A stretch of DNA of 55,756 nt from Variovorax sp. KK3 (GTDB lineage: Bacteria > Pseudomonadota > Gammaproteobacteria > Burkholderiales > Burkholderiaceae_C). The first letter of the stretch is position 1. Every line of letters starts with the position of its first letter. The notes under the pieces are model-generated. The model ran no database searches, was not told the origin of the DNA, and saw only the letters and a list, made by a program, of their open reading frames with translations. Of this stretch, positions 17,010 to 25,793 are shown in pieces. The position numbers were made by a program, and so were the translations under genes. The stretch lies in NCBI RefSeq assembly GCF_001984055.1, contig NZ_LYVO01000044.1, positions 1 to 55,756 of the forward strand, written 5' to 3'.

Positions 17010-17360
17010 ATGGCTTTCATGAACTGGCCCGATCTGCTGGGCACGCTCAAGCGTTCCTACAACCGCCTGGGCGAGACCAATCCCAAGATGCTCGAGGCCT
17101 ATCGCGGCGTTGCCGCGGCCCAGGGGTCGAACGGCGCGCTCGATGCCAAGACGCGCGAACTCATCGCGATGGCAGTGGCCGTGACCACACGCTGCGATGG
17201 CTGCATTTCGTCCCACGCCGCGGCCGCGGTCAAGGCCGGCGCGACCGAAGCCGAGATGTCCGACGCGATGGGTGTGGCCATCGCGTTGAACGCCGGTGCC
17301 GCTTACGTCTATTCGCTGCGTGCCATGGAAGCGTATGCCGAGCTGAAGAACGCGGCCTGA
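17010..17360 (+). CDS. AhpD-like carboxymuconolactone decarboxylase family protein
   Basis: The 116-residue protein has the CMD/AhpD signature: KTRELIAMAVAVTTRCDGC followed by ISSHAAAAVKAGATEAEM, with the redox pair Cys62-x2-Cys65 and His69. Proteins with this C-x2-C...H motif act as peroxidase-coupled or general thiol reductants rather than decarboxylases. A clear ribosome site AAAGGAG lies just upstream. It closes the operon after a 61-base gap and may protect the thiol/sulfinate pathway from oxidative by-products, an inference from its neighbours. Confidence 0.85.
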   Translation: MAFMNWPDLLGTLKRSYNRLGETNPKMLEAYRGVAAAQGSNGALDAKTRELIAMAVAVTTRCDGCISSHAAAAVKAGATEAEMSDAMGVAIALNAGAAYVYSLRAMEAYAELKNAA

Positions 17361-17379
17361 GCCTTCACGTGCTCTCATT

Positions 17380-17400
17380 GCGCGGGCCACGAGCCCGCGC
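17380..17400 (+). terminator. Strong GC hairpin after the thiol dioxygenase operon
   Basis: GCGCGGGC (17380-17387) and GCCCGCGC (17393-17400) form a perfect 8-bp stem with loop CACGA, 20 bases after the last stop codon. No T-tract follows, so it is a weak or Rho-assisted terminator candidate. The rest of 17361-17843 is non-coding as far as I can see and holds operator and promoter elements for the next operon. Confidence 0.5.
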
Positions 17401-17565
17401 GCGTCGTGCCGATACCGCCATGCGCGCCCGACCCGCCGGGGGTCGTTGTCAGCGCGCGCCGGGTGCTTGCTTCCCCCTCTTTTTCCGACCCACGCGTTCG
17501 CGACCGGGCGGTTCGCATCGGCCGTGCGCTTCGCCGAAGCTTCGCGAACGAGGCAGCTTCTGAAT

Positions 17566-17578
17566 TCCAAAATATGGA
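17566..17578. promoter_or_regulatory. Operator copy 1: TCCA-N5-TGGA
   Basis: TCCAAAATATGGA matches the palindrome found at nine places in this region. It sits about 266 bases before the SDR gene at 17844, upstream of a second copy at 17748 that overlaps the promoter. It overlaps a larger inverted repeat at 17573-17601. I infer binding by the IclR protein encoded at 34627-35532. Confidence 0.6.
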
Positions 17579-17601
17579 TATTCAGAAATCAGATATCCAT
17601 A
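17573..17601. repeat. 9-bp perfect inverted repeat
   Basis: TATGGATAT (17573-17581) and ATATCCATA (17593-17601) are perfect reverse complements around the 11-base centre TCAGAAATCAG. The left arm shares TATGGA with operator copy 1. The arms are centred two helical turns apart, which fits a dimeric or tetrameric regulator on one DNA face, or a DNA cruciform. Confidence 0.6.
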
Positions 17602-17747
17602 CTCGCTCTGGTCATGCCTGCCTTTCCAGGTGCCGCACAATCGAATGAATATCACCGAGTAGAGCTTTGAACTTCCAATGAAGAACCCTATCGAAGCCCA
17701 GCACCGAGAGCGCCGTGAACAGCTCGGTCGGCAGCATCTAGTGGATT

Positions 17748-17760
17748 GCCACATATTGAC
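17748..17760. promoter_or_regulatory. Operator copy 2 overlapping the -35 element
   Basis: GCCACATATTGAC fits the variant half-site form of the repeated palindrome (GCCA-N5-TGAC, as at 44007-44019). It overlaps the TTGACA -35 hexamer at 17756-17761, so a bound protein would block RNA polymerase. Confidence 0.5.
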
Positions 17761-17784
17761 ATAGTTCAACTTGCAAACTAGATT
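17756..17784 (+). promoter_or_regulatory. Sigma-70 promoter for the ABC transporter/beta-oxidation operon
   Basis: TTGACA (17756-17761) and TAGATT (17779-17784) are separated by exactly 17 bases, a good sigma-70 promoter in otherwise GC-rich DNA. Transcription would start near 17791 and give a leader of about 53 bases before the start at 17844. The operon from 17844 to 29321 has gene gaps of 24 bases or fewer, so this promoter may serve all nine or ten genes. Confidence 0.7.
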
Positions 17785-17843
17785 GGTCGCTTCGGTGGCA
17801 GCGCGCGTTCGCGTGGCCTCGACCGCACATGGAGACAAGCAGC

Positions 17844-18617
17844 ATGGATAGACGCTTCGAGGGGCGGGTCGCATTGGTGACCGGCGCCGCGCAAGGCATT
17901 GGATTGACGACGGCGGAGCGTTTCGCCGAAGAGGGCGCGAACGTGGTCCTGTGCGACCTGTCCGCGGACGCGGCCAGGAGCGCTGCGGCGTCCATCGAGA
18001 AGAAGTTCGGCGTCCATGCGCTCGCGGTCGGCTGCGACGTGTCGAACGAGGCGCAGGTCGACGACCTGGTCGCCCGCGCGGCCGAGCGCACGGGCACCGT
18101 CGACATCCTCGTCAACAACGCGGGCGTCACCCGCGACAACCTGCTCTTCAAGATGACGCTGGCCGACTGGGACACCGTCATGGGCGTCCACCTGCGCGGC
18201 ACCTTCCTGTGTACCCGCGCCGTGCAGAAGATCATGGTGGAGCGGCGCTTCGGAAAGATCGTCAACCTGTCGTCCACCTCCGCGCTGGGCAACCGGGGCC
18301 AGGCCAACTACTCGACTGCCAAGGCCGGGCTGCAGGCCTTCACGCGCACCGCGGCCATCGAACTCGGCCCTTACAACATCAACGTGAACGCGGTGGCGCC
18401 CGGCTTCATCGACACCGAGATGACCCGGGCCACGGCCGCGCGCCGCGGCATCGACCCCGAGGAATACAAGGCCCAGCGTGCCAAGAACATCCCGCTCGGC
18501 CGGGTGGGCGTGCCCGCCGACATCGCGAACGTGATCGCCTTCCTGTGCAGCGAAGAGGCCTCCTTCGTCTCGGGCCAGATCATCTACGTCAAGGGCGGCC
18601 CGGAAACGCTCCGCTGA
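17844..18617 (+). CDS. SDR family 3-oxoacyl-ACP/3-hydroxyacyl-CoA reductase-like dehydrogenase
   Basis: The 257-residue protein is FabG-like. It has TGAAQGIG at 13-20, NNAG at 91-94, Ser143-144, and the catalytic Tyr156 and Lys160 in YSTAK. The start at 17844 is preceded by GGAG (17832-17835); an ATG at 17829 is less well placed. With the acyl-CoA synthetase, acyl-CoA dehydrogenases and thiolase downstream it probably acts as the 3-hydroxyacyl-CoA dehydrogenase step of a beta-oxidation-like pathway, or oxidises an alcohol on the substrate. Confidence 0.85.
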   Translation: MDRRFEGRVALVTGAAQGIGLTTAERFAEEGANVVLCDLSADAARSAAASIEKKFGVHALAVGCDVSNEAQVDDLVARAAERTGTVDILVNNAGVTRDNLLFKMTLADWDTVMGVHLRGTFLCTRAVQKIMVERRFGKIVNLSSTSALGNRGQANYSTAKAGLQAFTRTAAIELGPYNINVNAVAPGFIDTEMTRATAARRGIDPEEYKAQRAKNIPLGRVGVPADIANVIAFLCSEEASFVSGQIIYVKGGPETLR

Positions 18618-18640
18618 ACACCTCCCCACGCATCCACGCC

Positions 18641-20182
18641 ATGACCCAGAAAAAACCTCCCGTGCTCTCCGTCGCCTTCGCGCTGCTCGCAGCGGCGTCG
18701 ACTTCCGCCTTCGCCATCAACGGCAAGCCGGCGGTCGACCGCGACACCATCGTCTTCGGCATCGGCAAGGAGATCGGCAACCTCGACGGCCAGGTGGCCG
18801 CCAGCGGCGATTCGCAGCGCTACCTCTGGCAGATCTACGACGCGCTCTACGCCTTCGACACCAAGGGCAACCTGAAGCCGAACGTGGCGACCAAGGTCGA
18901 CATCGCGGCCGATGGCCTGAGCTACACCTTCGAACTGCGCAAGGACGTCACCTTCCACAACGGAGCGAAGCTCACGGCCAGCGACGTGAAGTACTCGCTC
19001 GAGCGCATCCTCGACCCCAACACGCGCAGTACGCGCCGCCCCTACTTCGCGGACCTCGTCACGGGCGTGGAAGCGCAGGGCGACAGCAAGGTGGTCTTCA
19101 AGCTGTCGCGGCCCGACGGCGCCTTCCTGAACAAGGTCGCGGGCTACCTCACGCTCGTACCCAGGGCCTACACCGAGTCGCTGCCCAACGTCGAAGCCTT
19201 CGCTCGTGCGCCGGTGGGCTCGGGCCCCTACAAGTTCGTCGAGCAGAAGATCGGGCAGTCCGTGACGCTCGAGCGCAACGAGGCCTACTGGGGTGCCAAG
19301 CCCGGCATCAAGAAGCTGATCTTCAAGAGCCTGCCCGAGCCGGCGAGCCGCGTGAACGCGGTGCTGACGGGCGAGGCCGACATCGTCGACTACGTGCCGA
19401 CCGCGGAAGTCGAGCGCCTGCGCAAGACGGCCGGCCTCAACCTCGCTTCCGTGCAGGTGGGGAGACCGCTGGCGGTGCGCCTGTACTCCAACGTCGAAGG
19501 CACGCCGCTCGCCAAGCGCGACGTGCGCCTGGCCCTGAACCACGGCCTGGACGCGAAGGCCATCATCGACAACGTGCTCAAGGGCGTGGGCGCGCCGCTG
19601 GCTTCGTACATCTCGTCGAGCTATCCCTACGGCGTCGACAAGGCGCTCAAGCCCTATGCCTACGACCCGGCGCGGGCCAAGCGGCTGCTGTCGCAGGCCG
19701 GCTATCCGCAAGGCTTCAGCACCGACTTCTATTGCTCGAGCGACAACCCGAAAGAGCTGTGCGAGGCGATCGCCGCGTACTGGAGCCAGATCGGCGTGAA
19801 GGCCAACATCAAGGTCATCGACTACGCCGCGTGGAGCCGGCTCAACAACACCCACAAGAACGGGCCGATGACGATGATGCAGTTCTCCAACGCCATCTAC
19901 GACCCGATCCACCCGATCGGCGGTGGCGCGACGAAGGCCGGCACCTGGTCGGACTATTTCAACCCCGAGGTCGAAAAGCTGGTCGAGCAGGCCCAGACCA
20001 CCACCGACCGCGCCCAGCGCGACGAGATCTTCAAGAAGATCGGCCGCACGCTGCACGACGACGGCCATGCCGTGCTCGTCACCGAGATGTTCTACACCTA
20101 CGCGCGGGACTCGCAGATCCAGTGGGAGATCCAGCAGGGCAGCGGTTACTTCAACCTGCACAACATCGGCTGGAAGAAATGA
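18641..20182 (+). CDS. ABC transporter substrate-binding protein, family 5 (peptide/opine/nickel type), paralog 1
   Basis: The 513-residue protein has a signal peptide ending AFA-ING and the family 5 binding-protein layout: FGIGKEIGNLDGQVAASGDS near the mature start, the ITRILDP-like segment LERILDPNTRSTRRP, and GSGPYKFVEQKIGQSVTLER. It captures a solute in the periplasm for the permeases at 21849-23658. It is clearly related to the proteins at 29510 and 42440; all three share the D(S/D)RY.WQL.D.LY.FD.KG stretch. The following acyl-CoA synthetase start overlaps its stop (ATGA), linking uptake to activation. Confidence 0.9.
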   Translation: MTQKKPPVLSVAFALLAAASTSAFAINGKPAVDRDTIVFGIGKEIGNLDGQVAASGDSQRYLWQIYDALYAFDTKGNLKPNVATKVDIAADGLSYTFELRKDVTFHNGAKLTASDVKYSLERILDPNTRSTRRPYFADLVTGVEAQGDSKVVFKLSRPDGAFLNKVAGYLTLVPRAYTESLPNVEAFARAPVGSGPYKFVEQKIGQSVTLERNEAYWGAKPGIKKLIFKSLPEPASRVNAVLTGEADIVDYVPTAEVERLRKTAGLNLASVQVGRPLAVRLYSNVEGTPLAKRDVRLALNHGLDAKAIIDNVLKGVGAPLASYISSSYPYGVDKALKPYAYDPARAKRLLSQAGYPQGFSTDFYCSSDNPKELCEAIAAYWSQIGVKANIKVIDYAAWSRLNNTHKNGPMTMMQFSNAIYDPIHPIGGGATKAGTWSDYFNPEVEKLVEQAQTTTDRAQRDEIFKKIGRTLHDDGHAVLVTEMFYTYARDSQIQWEIQQGSGYFNLHNIGWKK

Positions 20183-21852
20183 AGGGTCAACCGGAATGGC
20201 TGCAGAGCACCTTCGGTCGCGCGCTGTCATGGGGAGCCGATGCCCACGGTGAAAGCCTGGCGGTGGTCCATGGCGAAGAACGCCTCAGCTTCGCGGCGTT
20301 GTCGGAGCGCTCGCGCGCGTTCGCTCGCGGCCTCGTCGAACTCGGTGTTCAGCCGGGCGAGAAGGTGTCGCTCTGGATGTCGGATTGTGTCGCCTGGCTC
20401 GTGGCCCGCTGGGCGGTGCCGTCGATCGGCGCGGTGCTGGTGCCCATCAACACACGCTTTCGCGACCAGGATGCGCGCTACGTGCTGGCGCAGTCCGACA
20501 GCGAGACGCTGATCATCCAGGACCGCGCGGCGATGGGCGCGAACTACCTCGACACCCTGGCCAAGGTGGAGCCGGCCTGCCGCGAGCAGCGCGAGGGCGA
20601 CTGGCGCAGCACGGTGCTGCCGAAGCTGCGTCGCGTGATCCTGCATTCGCGCGATGGTGGAACGCTGACCGGCTTCACGGACTTCGATGCCATCGAGGCA
20701 CGCGGCCGTGCCTTGCTCGCCGACGGCGAACTCGACCGTCGCATCGCCGCGGTGCGCCCGGACGACGTGGCGCAGATCCTCTACACCTCGGGCACCACCT
20801 CCTTCCCCAAGGGGGCGATGGTGTGCCATGGCCCGCTGCTGCAGAACAACCGCGCCGCGGCCGACATCCTGCAGCTCACGCCGGCCGACCGCTACCTGGC
20901 CTGCGTGCCGCTCTTCACGGCCACCGGCACCTTCTACACGCTGTCGCTGTGGATGGCCGGCGCCGCCATGGTGATCGCCGACCGCTTCGATGCCGAGCAG
21001 TTCTGCGACATGGTGCAGCGCGAGCGCATCACGCTGAGCTTTTTCGTCGACACCATCGTGCAGGACCTGCGCGCCTTTCCCGGCCGCGGCCGCTACGACC
21101 TGTCGAGCCTGCGCACCGGCACCGGCGCGCCGCTGCCCGAGGCCTCGTTCCGCTGGCTCACCGACGAAATCGGCATCCCCGAGCTGGTCAGTGCCTACGG
21201 CATGTCCGAAAGCTCCAACGCCGTGGCGCGCACCGGCTGCGACGACCCCTTCGACAAGCGCGCGAGCACCTGCGGCCGGCCCGTGCCGGGCGTGCGCATC
21301 AAGATCGCCGACGTCGACACCGGCGAAGACCTGGGCACGGGCCGCGTCGGCGAGATCTGCATCCACGGCTACGTCGTGATGAAGGGCTACTACCAGCTGC
21401 CCGACGAAGACGCGAAGGCCATCGACGCCGACGGCTGGCTGCACAGCGGAGACCTGGGCGAGCTGGACTCCGACGGCTACCTGATCTACCGCGGTCGCGT
21501 GAAGGAAATGATCAAGCCGGGCGGCTTCAACGTCGCGACGCAGGAAATCGAACTGTTCCTGAAGTCCTTCCCCGGCGTGCGGCAGGCGGCCGTGGTCGGC
21601 GTGCCCGATGCACGGCTGGGCGAGGTGGCCTACGCCTATGTCGAAGCGCTCGACGACGAAGCGCTGCACGGCGACACGCTGATCGGCTACTGCCGCGAGC
21701 ACATCGCGAGCTACAAGGTGCCGCGCTATGTCGAGCTGGTGTCCGAGTGGCCGCTTACCGGCAGCCAGAAGATCCGCAAGCTCGAACTCAAGGAGCGTGC
21801 GCTGCGCACCATCGAGGCCCGCCGCGCCGAAACCGTCGGAGGCCCCGAATGA
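20179..21852 (+). CDS. AMP-dependent acyl-CoA synthetase
   Basis: This 557-residue ligase has the ANL superfamily motifs: the phosphate loop LYTSGTTSFPKGAMV, the YGMSESSN motif, the hinge region GWLHSGDLGELDSDGYL with RGRVKEMIKPGG, and the C-terminal catalytic Lys in TGSQKIRK. It activates a carboxylic acid with ATP and CoA in the cytoplasm. Its gene sits inside a transporter operon, with four-base overlaps to the binding protein upstream and the permease downstream, which strongly suggests the imported solute is its substrate. The acid cannot be named; the sequence resembles medium-chain or FadD3-like ligases only generally. Confidence 0.9.
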   Translation: MKGQPEWLQSTFGRALSWGADAHGESLAVVHGEERLSFAALSERSRAFARGLVELGVQPGEKVSLWMSDCVAWLVARWAVPSIGAVLVPINTRFRDQDARYVLAQSDSETLIIQDRAAMGANYLDTLAKVEPACREQREGDWRSTVLPKLRRVILHSRDGGTLTGFTDFDAIEARGRALLADGELDRRIAAVRPDDVAQILYTSGTTSFPKGAMVCHGPLLQNNRAAADILQLTPADRYLACVPLFTATGTFYTLSLWMAGAAMVIADRFDAEQFCDMVQRERITLSFFVDTIVQDLRAFPGRGRYDLSSLRTGTGAPLPEASFRWLTDEIGIPELVSAYGMSESSNAVARTGCDDPFDKRASTCGRPVPGVRIKIADVDTGEDLGTGRVGEICIHGYVVMKGYYQLPDEDAKAIDADGWLHSGDLGELDSDGYLIYRGRVKEMIKPGGFNVATQEIELFLKSFPGVRQAAVVGVPDARLGEVAYAYVEALDDEALHGDTLIGYCREHIASYKVPRYVELVSEWPLTGSQKIRKLELKERALRTIEARRAETVGGPE

Positions 21853-22766
21853 TCAGCTACATCCTCAAGCGCGTCGGGCAATCGCTGGTGACGGTGCTGC
21901 TCGTCACGCTGATCATCTTCGTGATCGTGCGGCTGATCGGCGACCCGACCCACCTGATGCTGCCGCCCGAGGCCACCGATGCCGACCGCGACCTGCTGCG
22001 CCAGCAGATGGGCTTGGACCGGCCGGTGCTGATCCAGTACCTGAGCTACCTCGGCGCCTTGCTGACGGGCGACATGGGCGTGTCGTACCGCTTCGCGCGG
22101 CCGGCGCTCGAGATCGTGTTGGGCGCGCTCGGCCCCACGCTGCTGCTGGCGAGTTCGGCGCTCGTGCTCGGCGTCGCCATCGGCGTACCGCTGGGCGTGG
22201 TCGCGTCGATCCGCCGCGACGGCTGGGTCGACCAGTTCGCCAAGGTCTTCGCCGTCGTCGGGCAGGCGGCGCCGCCGTTCCTGTTCAGCCTGCTGTTCAT
22301 CCGGCTGTTCGCGATCCAGCTGGGCTGGCTGCCGACCAGCGGCTACGGCAGCTGGAAGAACCTGCTGCTTCCTTCGCTGGCGCTGGGCTGGTACTCGGCG
22401 GCCGGCATCATGCGGCTCACGCGCTCCAGCATGAGCGACGTGCTCGACTCCGAGTACATCAAGCTCGCGCGCATCAAGGGCGTGCCCGAGCGCGTGATCC
22501 TGTTCCGCCACGCGCTGCGCAACGCGCTGCTGCCGGTCATCACCTTCATCTCGATGCAGTTCGGCGTGCTGATGGGCGGGGCCGTGTCGGTCGAGTTCAT
22601 CTTCGCGTGGCCGGGCGTGGGGCGGCTGATCATCGATTCGATCTCCAACCTCGACTACACCACCGTCCAGGCCGCGGTCGCCGTCGGGGCACTCATCTTC
22701 GCGGCGGTCAATCTCGCCGTGGACATCGTCTACGCCTACGTGGACCCAAGGATCCGCTATGCCTGA
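21849..22766 (+). CDS. ABC transporter permease, DppB/OppB type
   Basis: The 305-residue protein begins MISYILKRVGQSLVTVLLVT, the typical first membrane helix of DppB-family permeases, and has the EAA loop region around EYIKLARIKGVPERVILFRHALRNA. About six membrane segments are visible. It forms half of the inner-membrane channel with the next gene product. Its start overlaps the acyl-CoA synthetase stop and its stop overlaps the next start by eight bases. Confidence 0.93.
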   Translation: MISYILKRVGQSLVTVLLVTLIIFVIVRLIGDPTHLMLPPEATDADRDLLRQQMGLDRPVLIQYLSYLGALLTGDMGVSYRFARPALEIVLGALGPTLLLASSALVLGVAIGVPLGVVASIRRDGWVDQFAKVFAVVGQAAPPFLFSLLFIRLFAIQLGWLPTSGYGSWKNLLLPSLALGWYSAAGIMRLTRSSMSDVLDSEYIKLARIKGVPERVILFRHALRNALLPVITFISMQFGVLMGGAVSVEFIFAWPGVGRLIIDSISNLDYTTVQAAVAVGALIFAAVNLAVDIVYAYVDPRIRYA

Positions 22767-23658
22767 TACCTCCGTTCCCACCCTCACGCGCCGCCCGGCC
22801 GAGCCCTCGGTCACGGTGCTGCCGCCGCGCTCGCGCAGCCGCTACGGCGCCCGCGTGCAGCTTGTGCTGGCCCTGGCCGTGGCCTTGGTGCTCGTGCTGG
22901 TCGCCATCGCGCCGGGCCTCGTGGTGCAGAAGGACCCGACGGCCATCGCGCTGGGCGCCACGCTGCAGCCGCCGTCGGCCGAGCACTGGCTGGGCACCGA
23001 CCAGCTGGGCCGCGACATGTTCTCCCGCGTGGTGTACGGCGCGCGCATCTCGCTGTTCGTGGCGCTGTGCGCCGTCACGCTCGCGGGTGTGATCGGCGCG
23101 CTGGTCGGCGTCACGGCCGGCTACCTGGGCGGCGTGTTCGACGCCATCGCGATGCGCGTGGTCGACATCCAGCTCGCGCTGCCGGCGGTGATCCTGGCGC
23201 TGGTGCTGGTCGGCGCCGTGGGCCCGAGCCTGTTCAACCTCATCGTCGTGCTGAGCCTCGCCAACTGGGCGCGCTTCGCGCGGGTGACGCGCTCCGAGGC
23301 GCTCACGCTGCGCACCCGCGACTTCGTGCTGCTGTCGCGGCTGGCCGGGGCCTCGCGCATTCGCATCATCCTGAGCCACATCGCGCCGAACGTGGTGAAC
23401 ACCTTCATCGTGCTGGCCACGCTCGACGTCGGGATCATCATCATCCTGGAGGCGACCCTCTCCTTCCTGGGCCTGGGCGTTCCGCCGCCCGAGCCTTCGT
23501 GGGGCTCGATGATCGCCGACGGCCGCCAGTACCTGGAGACCGCCTGGTGGATCTGCGGCGTACCCGGGCTGATGCTCATGGTCACCGTCCTCTCCGCCAA
23601 CCTGCTGGGCGACGCCTTGCGCGACTGGCTCAGCCCCACCGCATCACGGAACTGGTAA
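22759..23658 (+). CDS. ABC transporter permease, DppC/OppC type
   Basis: The 299-residue permease has the OppC-type N-terminal helix after a cytoplasmic lead, the motif HWLGTDQLGRDMFSRVVYG that is diagnostic of DppC proteins, and the EAA loop around DFVLLSRLAGASRIRIILSH. It pairs with the DppB-type subunit in the inner membrane. The gene overlaps its neighbours on both sides, as expected for a co-translated transporter operon. Confidence 0.94.
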   Translation: MPDTSVPTLTRRPAEPSVTVLPPRSRSRYGARVQLVLALAVALVLVLVAIAPGLVVQKDPTAIALGATLQPPSAEHWLGTDQLGRDMFSRVVYGARISLFVALCAVTLAGVIGALVGVTAGYLGGVFDAIAMRVVDIQLALPAVILALVLVGAVGPSLFNLIVVLSLANWARFARVTRSEALTLRTRDFVLLSRLAGASRIRIILSHIAPNVVNTFIVLATLDVGIIIILEATLSFLGLGVPPPEPSWGSMIADGRQYLETAWWICGVPGLMLMVTVLSANLLGDALRDWLSPTASRNW

Positions 23659-24749
23659 TGGCCTCCGACACCATCCTCCAAGCCAAGAACCTCACGACGG
23701 TGCTGCGCACCGCGTCGGGTGTCGTGCGCGCCGTCGACAACGTCTCGCTCGAAGTGAAGGCCGGGCGCTCGCTCGCGCTGGTCGGCGAGTCCGGCTCCGG
23801 CAAGAGCATGACCTGCATGTCCATGATGGGCCTGCTGCCCGGCAACGGCCGCCTGGCCGCCGGCGAGGTCTACTTCAAGGGCCGCGACATCACCAAGATC
23901 TCGCCGCGCGAACTGCAGGCGCTGCGCGGCCGCGAGATCGGCATGATCCTGCAGGACGCGATGACCTCGCTGAACCCGCTCTTCACCATCGGCGAGCAGG
24001 TCGGCGAAGTGTTCAAGTACCACCAGGGCGTGACCGACAAAGCCGAACTGCGCCGCCGCAGCATCGAAGTGCTCGAGAAGGTCAAGATTCCGGCCGCCGA
24101 AGGCCGGCTCGACAGCTACCCCTTCCAGTTCAGCGGCGGCATGCGGCAGCGCGTGTCGATCGCCATCAACATCGCGTTGTCGCCCTCGCTGCTGATCTGC
24201 GACGAGCCGACCACCGCGCTCGACGTGACGGTGCAGCTGCAGATCCTCAAGCTGCTGCGCGAGCTGCAGAAGGCGCAGAACATGGCGATCGTGTTCGTCA
24301 CGCACGACCTGCACCTGGCGGCGCAGTTCTGCGACGACGTGGCCATCATGTATGCGGGCCGCATCGTCGAGGCGGGCCCCATCGCCGACGTCTTCGCGCG
24401 GCCGGCGCATCCCTACACGCGCGGCCTCTTGAAGGCGGTGCCGTCGCTGGAGAGCTACAAGCGTCCGCTCACGGCCATCCCGGGCCACCAGCCCTCGCTG
24501 GCCAAGCTGCCGACGGGCTGCCGCTTCGAGCCGCGCTGCGCCTATGCGCTGGACGTGTGCCGCCAGCAGTATCCGGACTGGTTCGAGTGGGAGCCCTCGC
24601 GCCGCTGCGCCTGCTGGCGCACGGCCGACTCGCTCGAGGACACGTTGGCGCCGGTGCAGGGCGCCGAGCAGCCGGGCGGGGTGCCGCAGCGCATGCGTCC
24701 CCCTGTCGACGTTCAGCTCGCCAAGCCGGGCCTGGGAGCCGCCGCATGA
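23658..24749 (+). CDS. ABC transporter ATP-binding protein, DppD/OppD type
   Basis: The 363-residue ATPase carries Walker A GESGSGKS, the Q-loop LQDAMTSLNPLF, the signature FSGGMRQRVSIA, Walker B LLICDEPTTALD and the H-loop VTHDLHLA. The C-terminal Cys cluster CRFEPRC...C typical of OppD/DppD proteins, which can bind an iron-sulfur cluster, is present. The C-terminus is extended by about 40 residues rich in Pro, Gln and Gly beyond the usual end. Its start overlaps the permease stop by one base. Confidence 0.93.
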   Translation: MASDTILQAKNLTTVLRTASGVVRAVDNVSLEVKAGRSLALVGESGSGKSMTCMSMMGLLPGNGRLAAGEVYFKGRDITKISPRELQALRGREIGMILQDAMTSLNPLFTIGEQVGEVFKYHQGVTDKAELRRRSIEVLEKVKIPAAEGRLDSYPFQFSGGMRQRVSIAINIALSPSLLICDEPTTALDVTVQLQILKLLRELQKAQNMAIVFVTHDLHLAAQFCDDVAIMYAGRIVEAGPIADVFARPAHPYTRGLLKAVPSLESYKRPLTAIPGHQPSLAKLPTGCRFEPRCAYALDVCRQQYPDWFEWEPSRRCACWRTADSLEDTLAPVQGAEQPGGVPQRMRPPVDVQLAKPGLGAAA

Positions 24750-25780
24750 GCGCCACCTTCATGCAGGTCGAAGGCCTGCGCAAGACCTACCAGGTGCGCC
24801 GCGGCCTGTTCGGCCGGCCGAAGCCGCTGCACGCGGTCGCCGGCGTGAGCTTCGACGTCCAGCCCGGCACCACCTTCGGGCTGGTGGGCGAATCGGGCAG
24901 CGGCAAGAGCACCATCGCCAAGATGCTGATGCTGGCCGAAAGCCCCACCGAGGGCACCATCCGCATCGGCGATCACGCGGTGACCGAGATGAAGAAGCAG
25001 GACCAGGCCCGCTTCCACCGCGAACTGCAGCCGGTGCTGCAGGACCCGTACAGCTCGCTGAATCCGCGCATGCGCATCGGGCGCATCATCGACGAGCCGC
25101 TTCGCATCCACGAGGTCACCGAATTCGGGCCGCACAAGCAGCGCGTGGCCGAGCTGCTGGCGCTGGTCGGGCTGCCGCCCGAAGCGGCCGGGCGCTACGC
25201 GCACGAGCTGTCGGGCGGGCAGCGCCAGCGCGTGTCGATCGCGCGCTCATTGGCGTTGAGCCCCAAGTGCATGATCCTCGACGAGCCGGTGTCCGCGCTC
25301 GACGTATCGATCCAGGCGCAGATTCTCAACCTGCTGAAAGACCTGCAAGCGCGCCTGCAGCTGACCTACCTGCTGATCTCGCACGACCTGGCCGTGGTCG
25401 CCTACCTGAGCCAGCGCATCGGCGTGCTGTACCTGGGCGAGTTCATGGAAATCGGCAACGCCGAAGACGTGATGACCCGCCCGCGGCATCCCTACACGCA
25501 GGCGCTGATCGCGTCGGTGGGCGCACGCAGCGGCGGTGCCTCCGCCAACCTGGTGCAGGGCGAGATCCCCTCCCCCATGAACCCGCCGAGCGGCTGCCTC
25601 TTCAATCCGCGCTGCCCGCACGCCACCGAGCGCTGCCGCACCGAGAAGCCGCTGCTGCGCGACTTCGGCAACGGCCAGAAGGCCGCCTGCCACCACGCCG
25701 AGACCATCACCTTCCGGAGTTTCGCCGCCGGCGCGGCTGCAGATCCGGCGATCCACCAGCCACACGGCGCCAACCATTGA
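24746..25780 (+). CDS. ABC transporter ATP-binding protein, DppF/OppF type
   Basis: The 344-residue ATPase has Walker A GESGSGKST, the Q-loop LQDPYSSLNPRM, the signature LSGGQRQRVSIA, Walker B MILDEPVSALD and the H-loop LISHDLAVVAYLS, plus the C-terminal CLFNPRCPHATERC motif. It energises transport with the OppD-type partner. The start overlaps the previous stop by four bases. It is followed 13 bases later by the first acyl-CoA dehydrogenase gene, so transport and catabolism share one transcript. Confidence 0.93.
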   Translation: MSATFMQVEGLRKTYQVRRGLFGRPKPLHAVAGVSFDVQPGTTFGLVGESGSGKSTIAKMLMLAESPTEGTIRIGDHAVTEMKKQDQARFHRELQPVLQDPYSSLNPRMRIGRIIDEPLRIHEVTEFGPHKQRVAELLALVGLPPEAAGRYAHELSGGQRQRVSIARSLALSPKCMILDEPVSALDVSIQAQILNLLKDLQARLQLTYLLISHDLAVVAYLSQRIGVLYLGEFMEIGNAEDVMTRPRHPYTQALIASVGARSGGASANLVQGEIPSPMNPPSGCLFNPRCPHATERCRTEKPLLRDFGNGQKAACHHAETITFRSFAAGAAADPAIHQPHGANH

Positions 25781-25793
25781 GGATGCAACAGAC

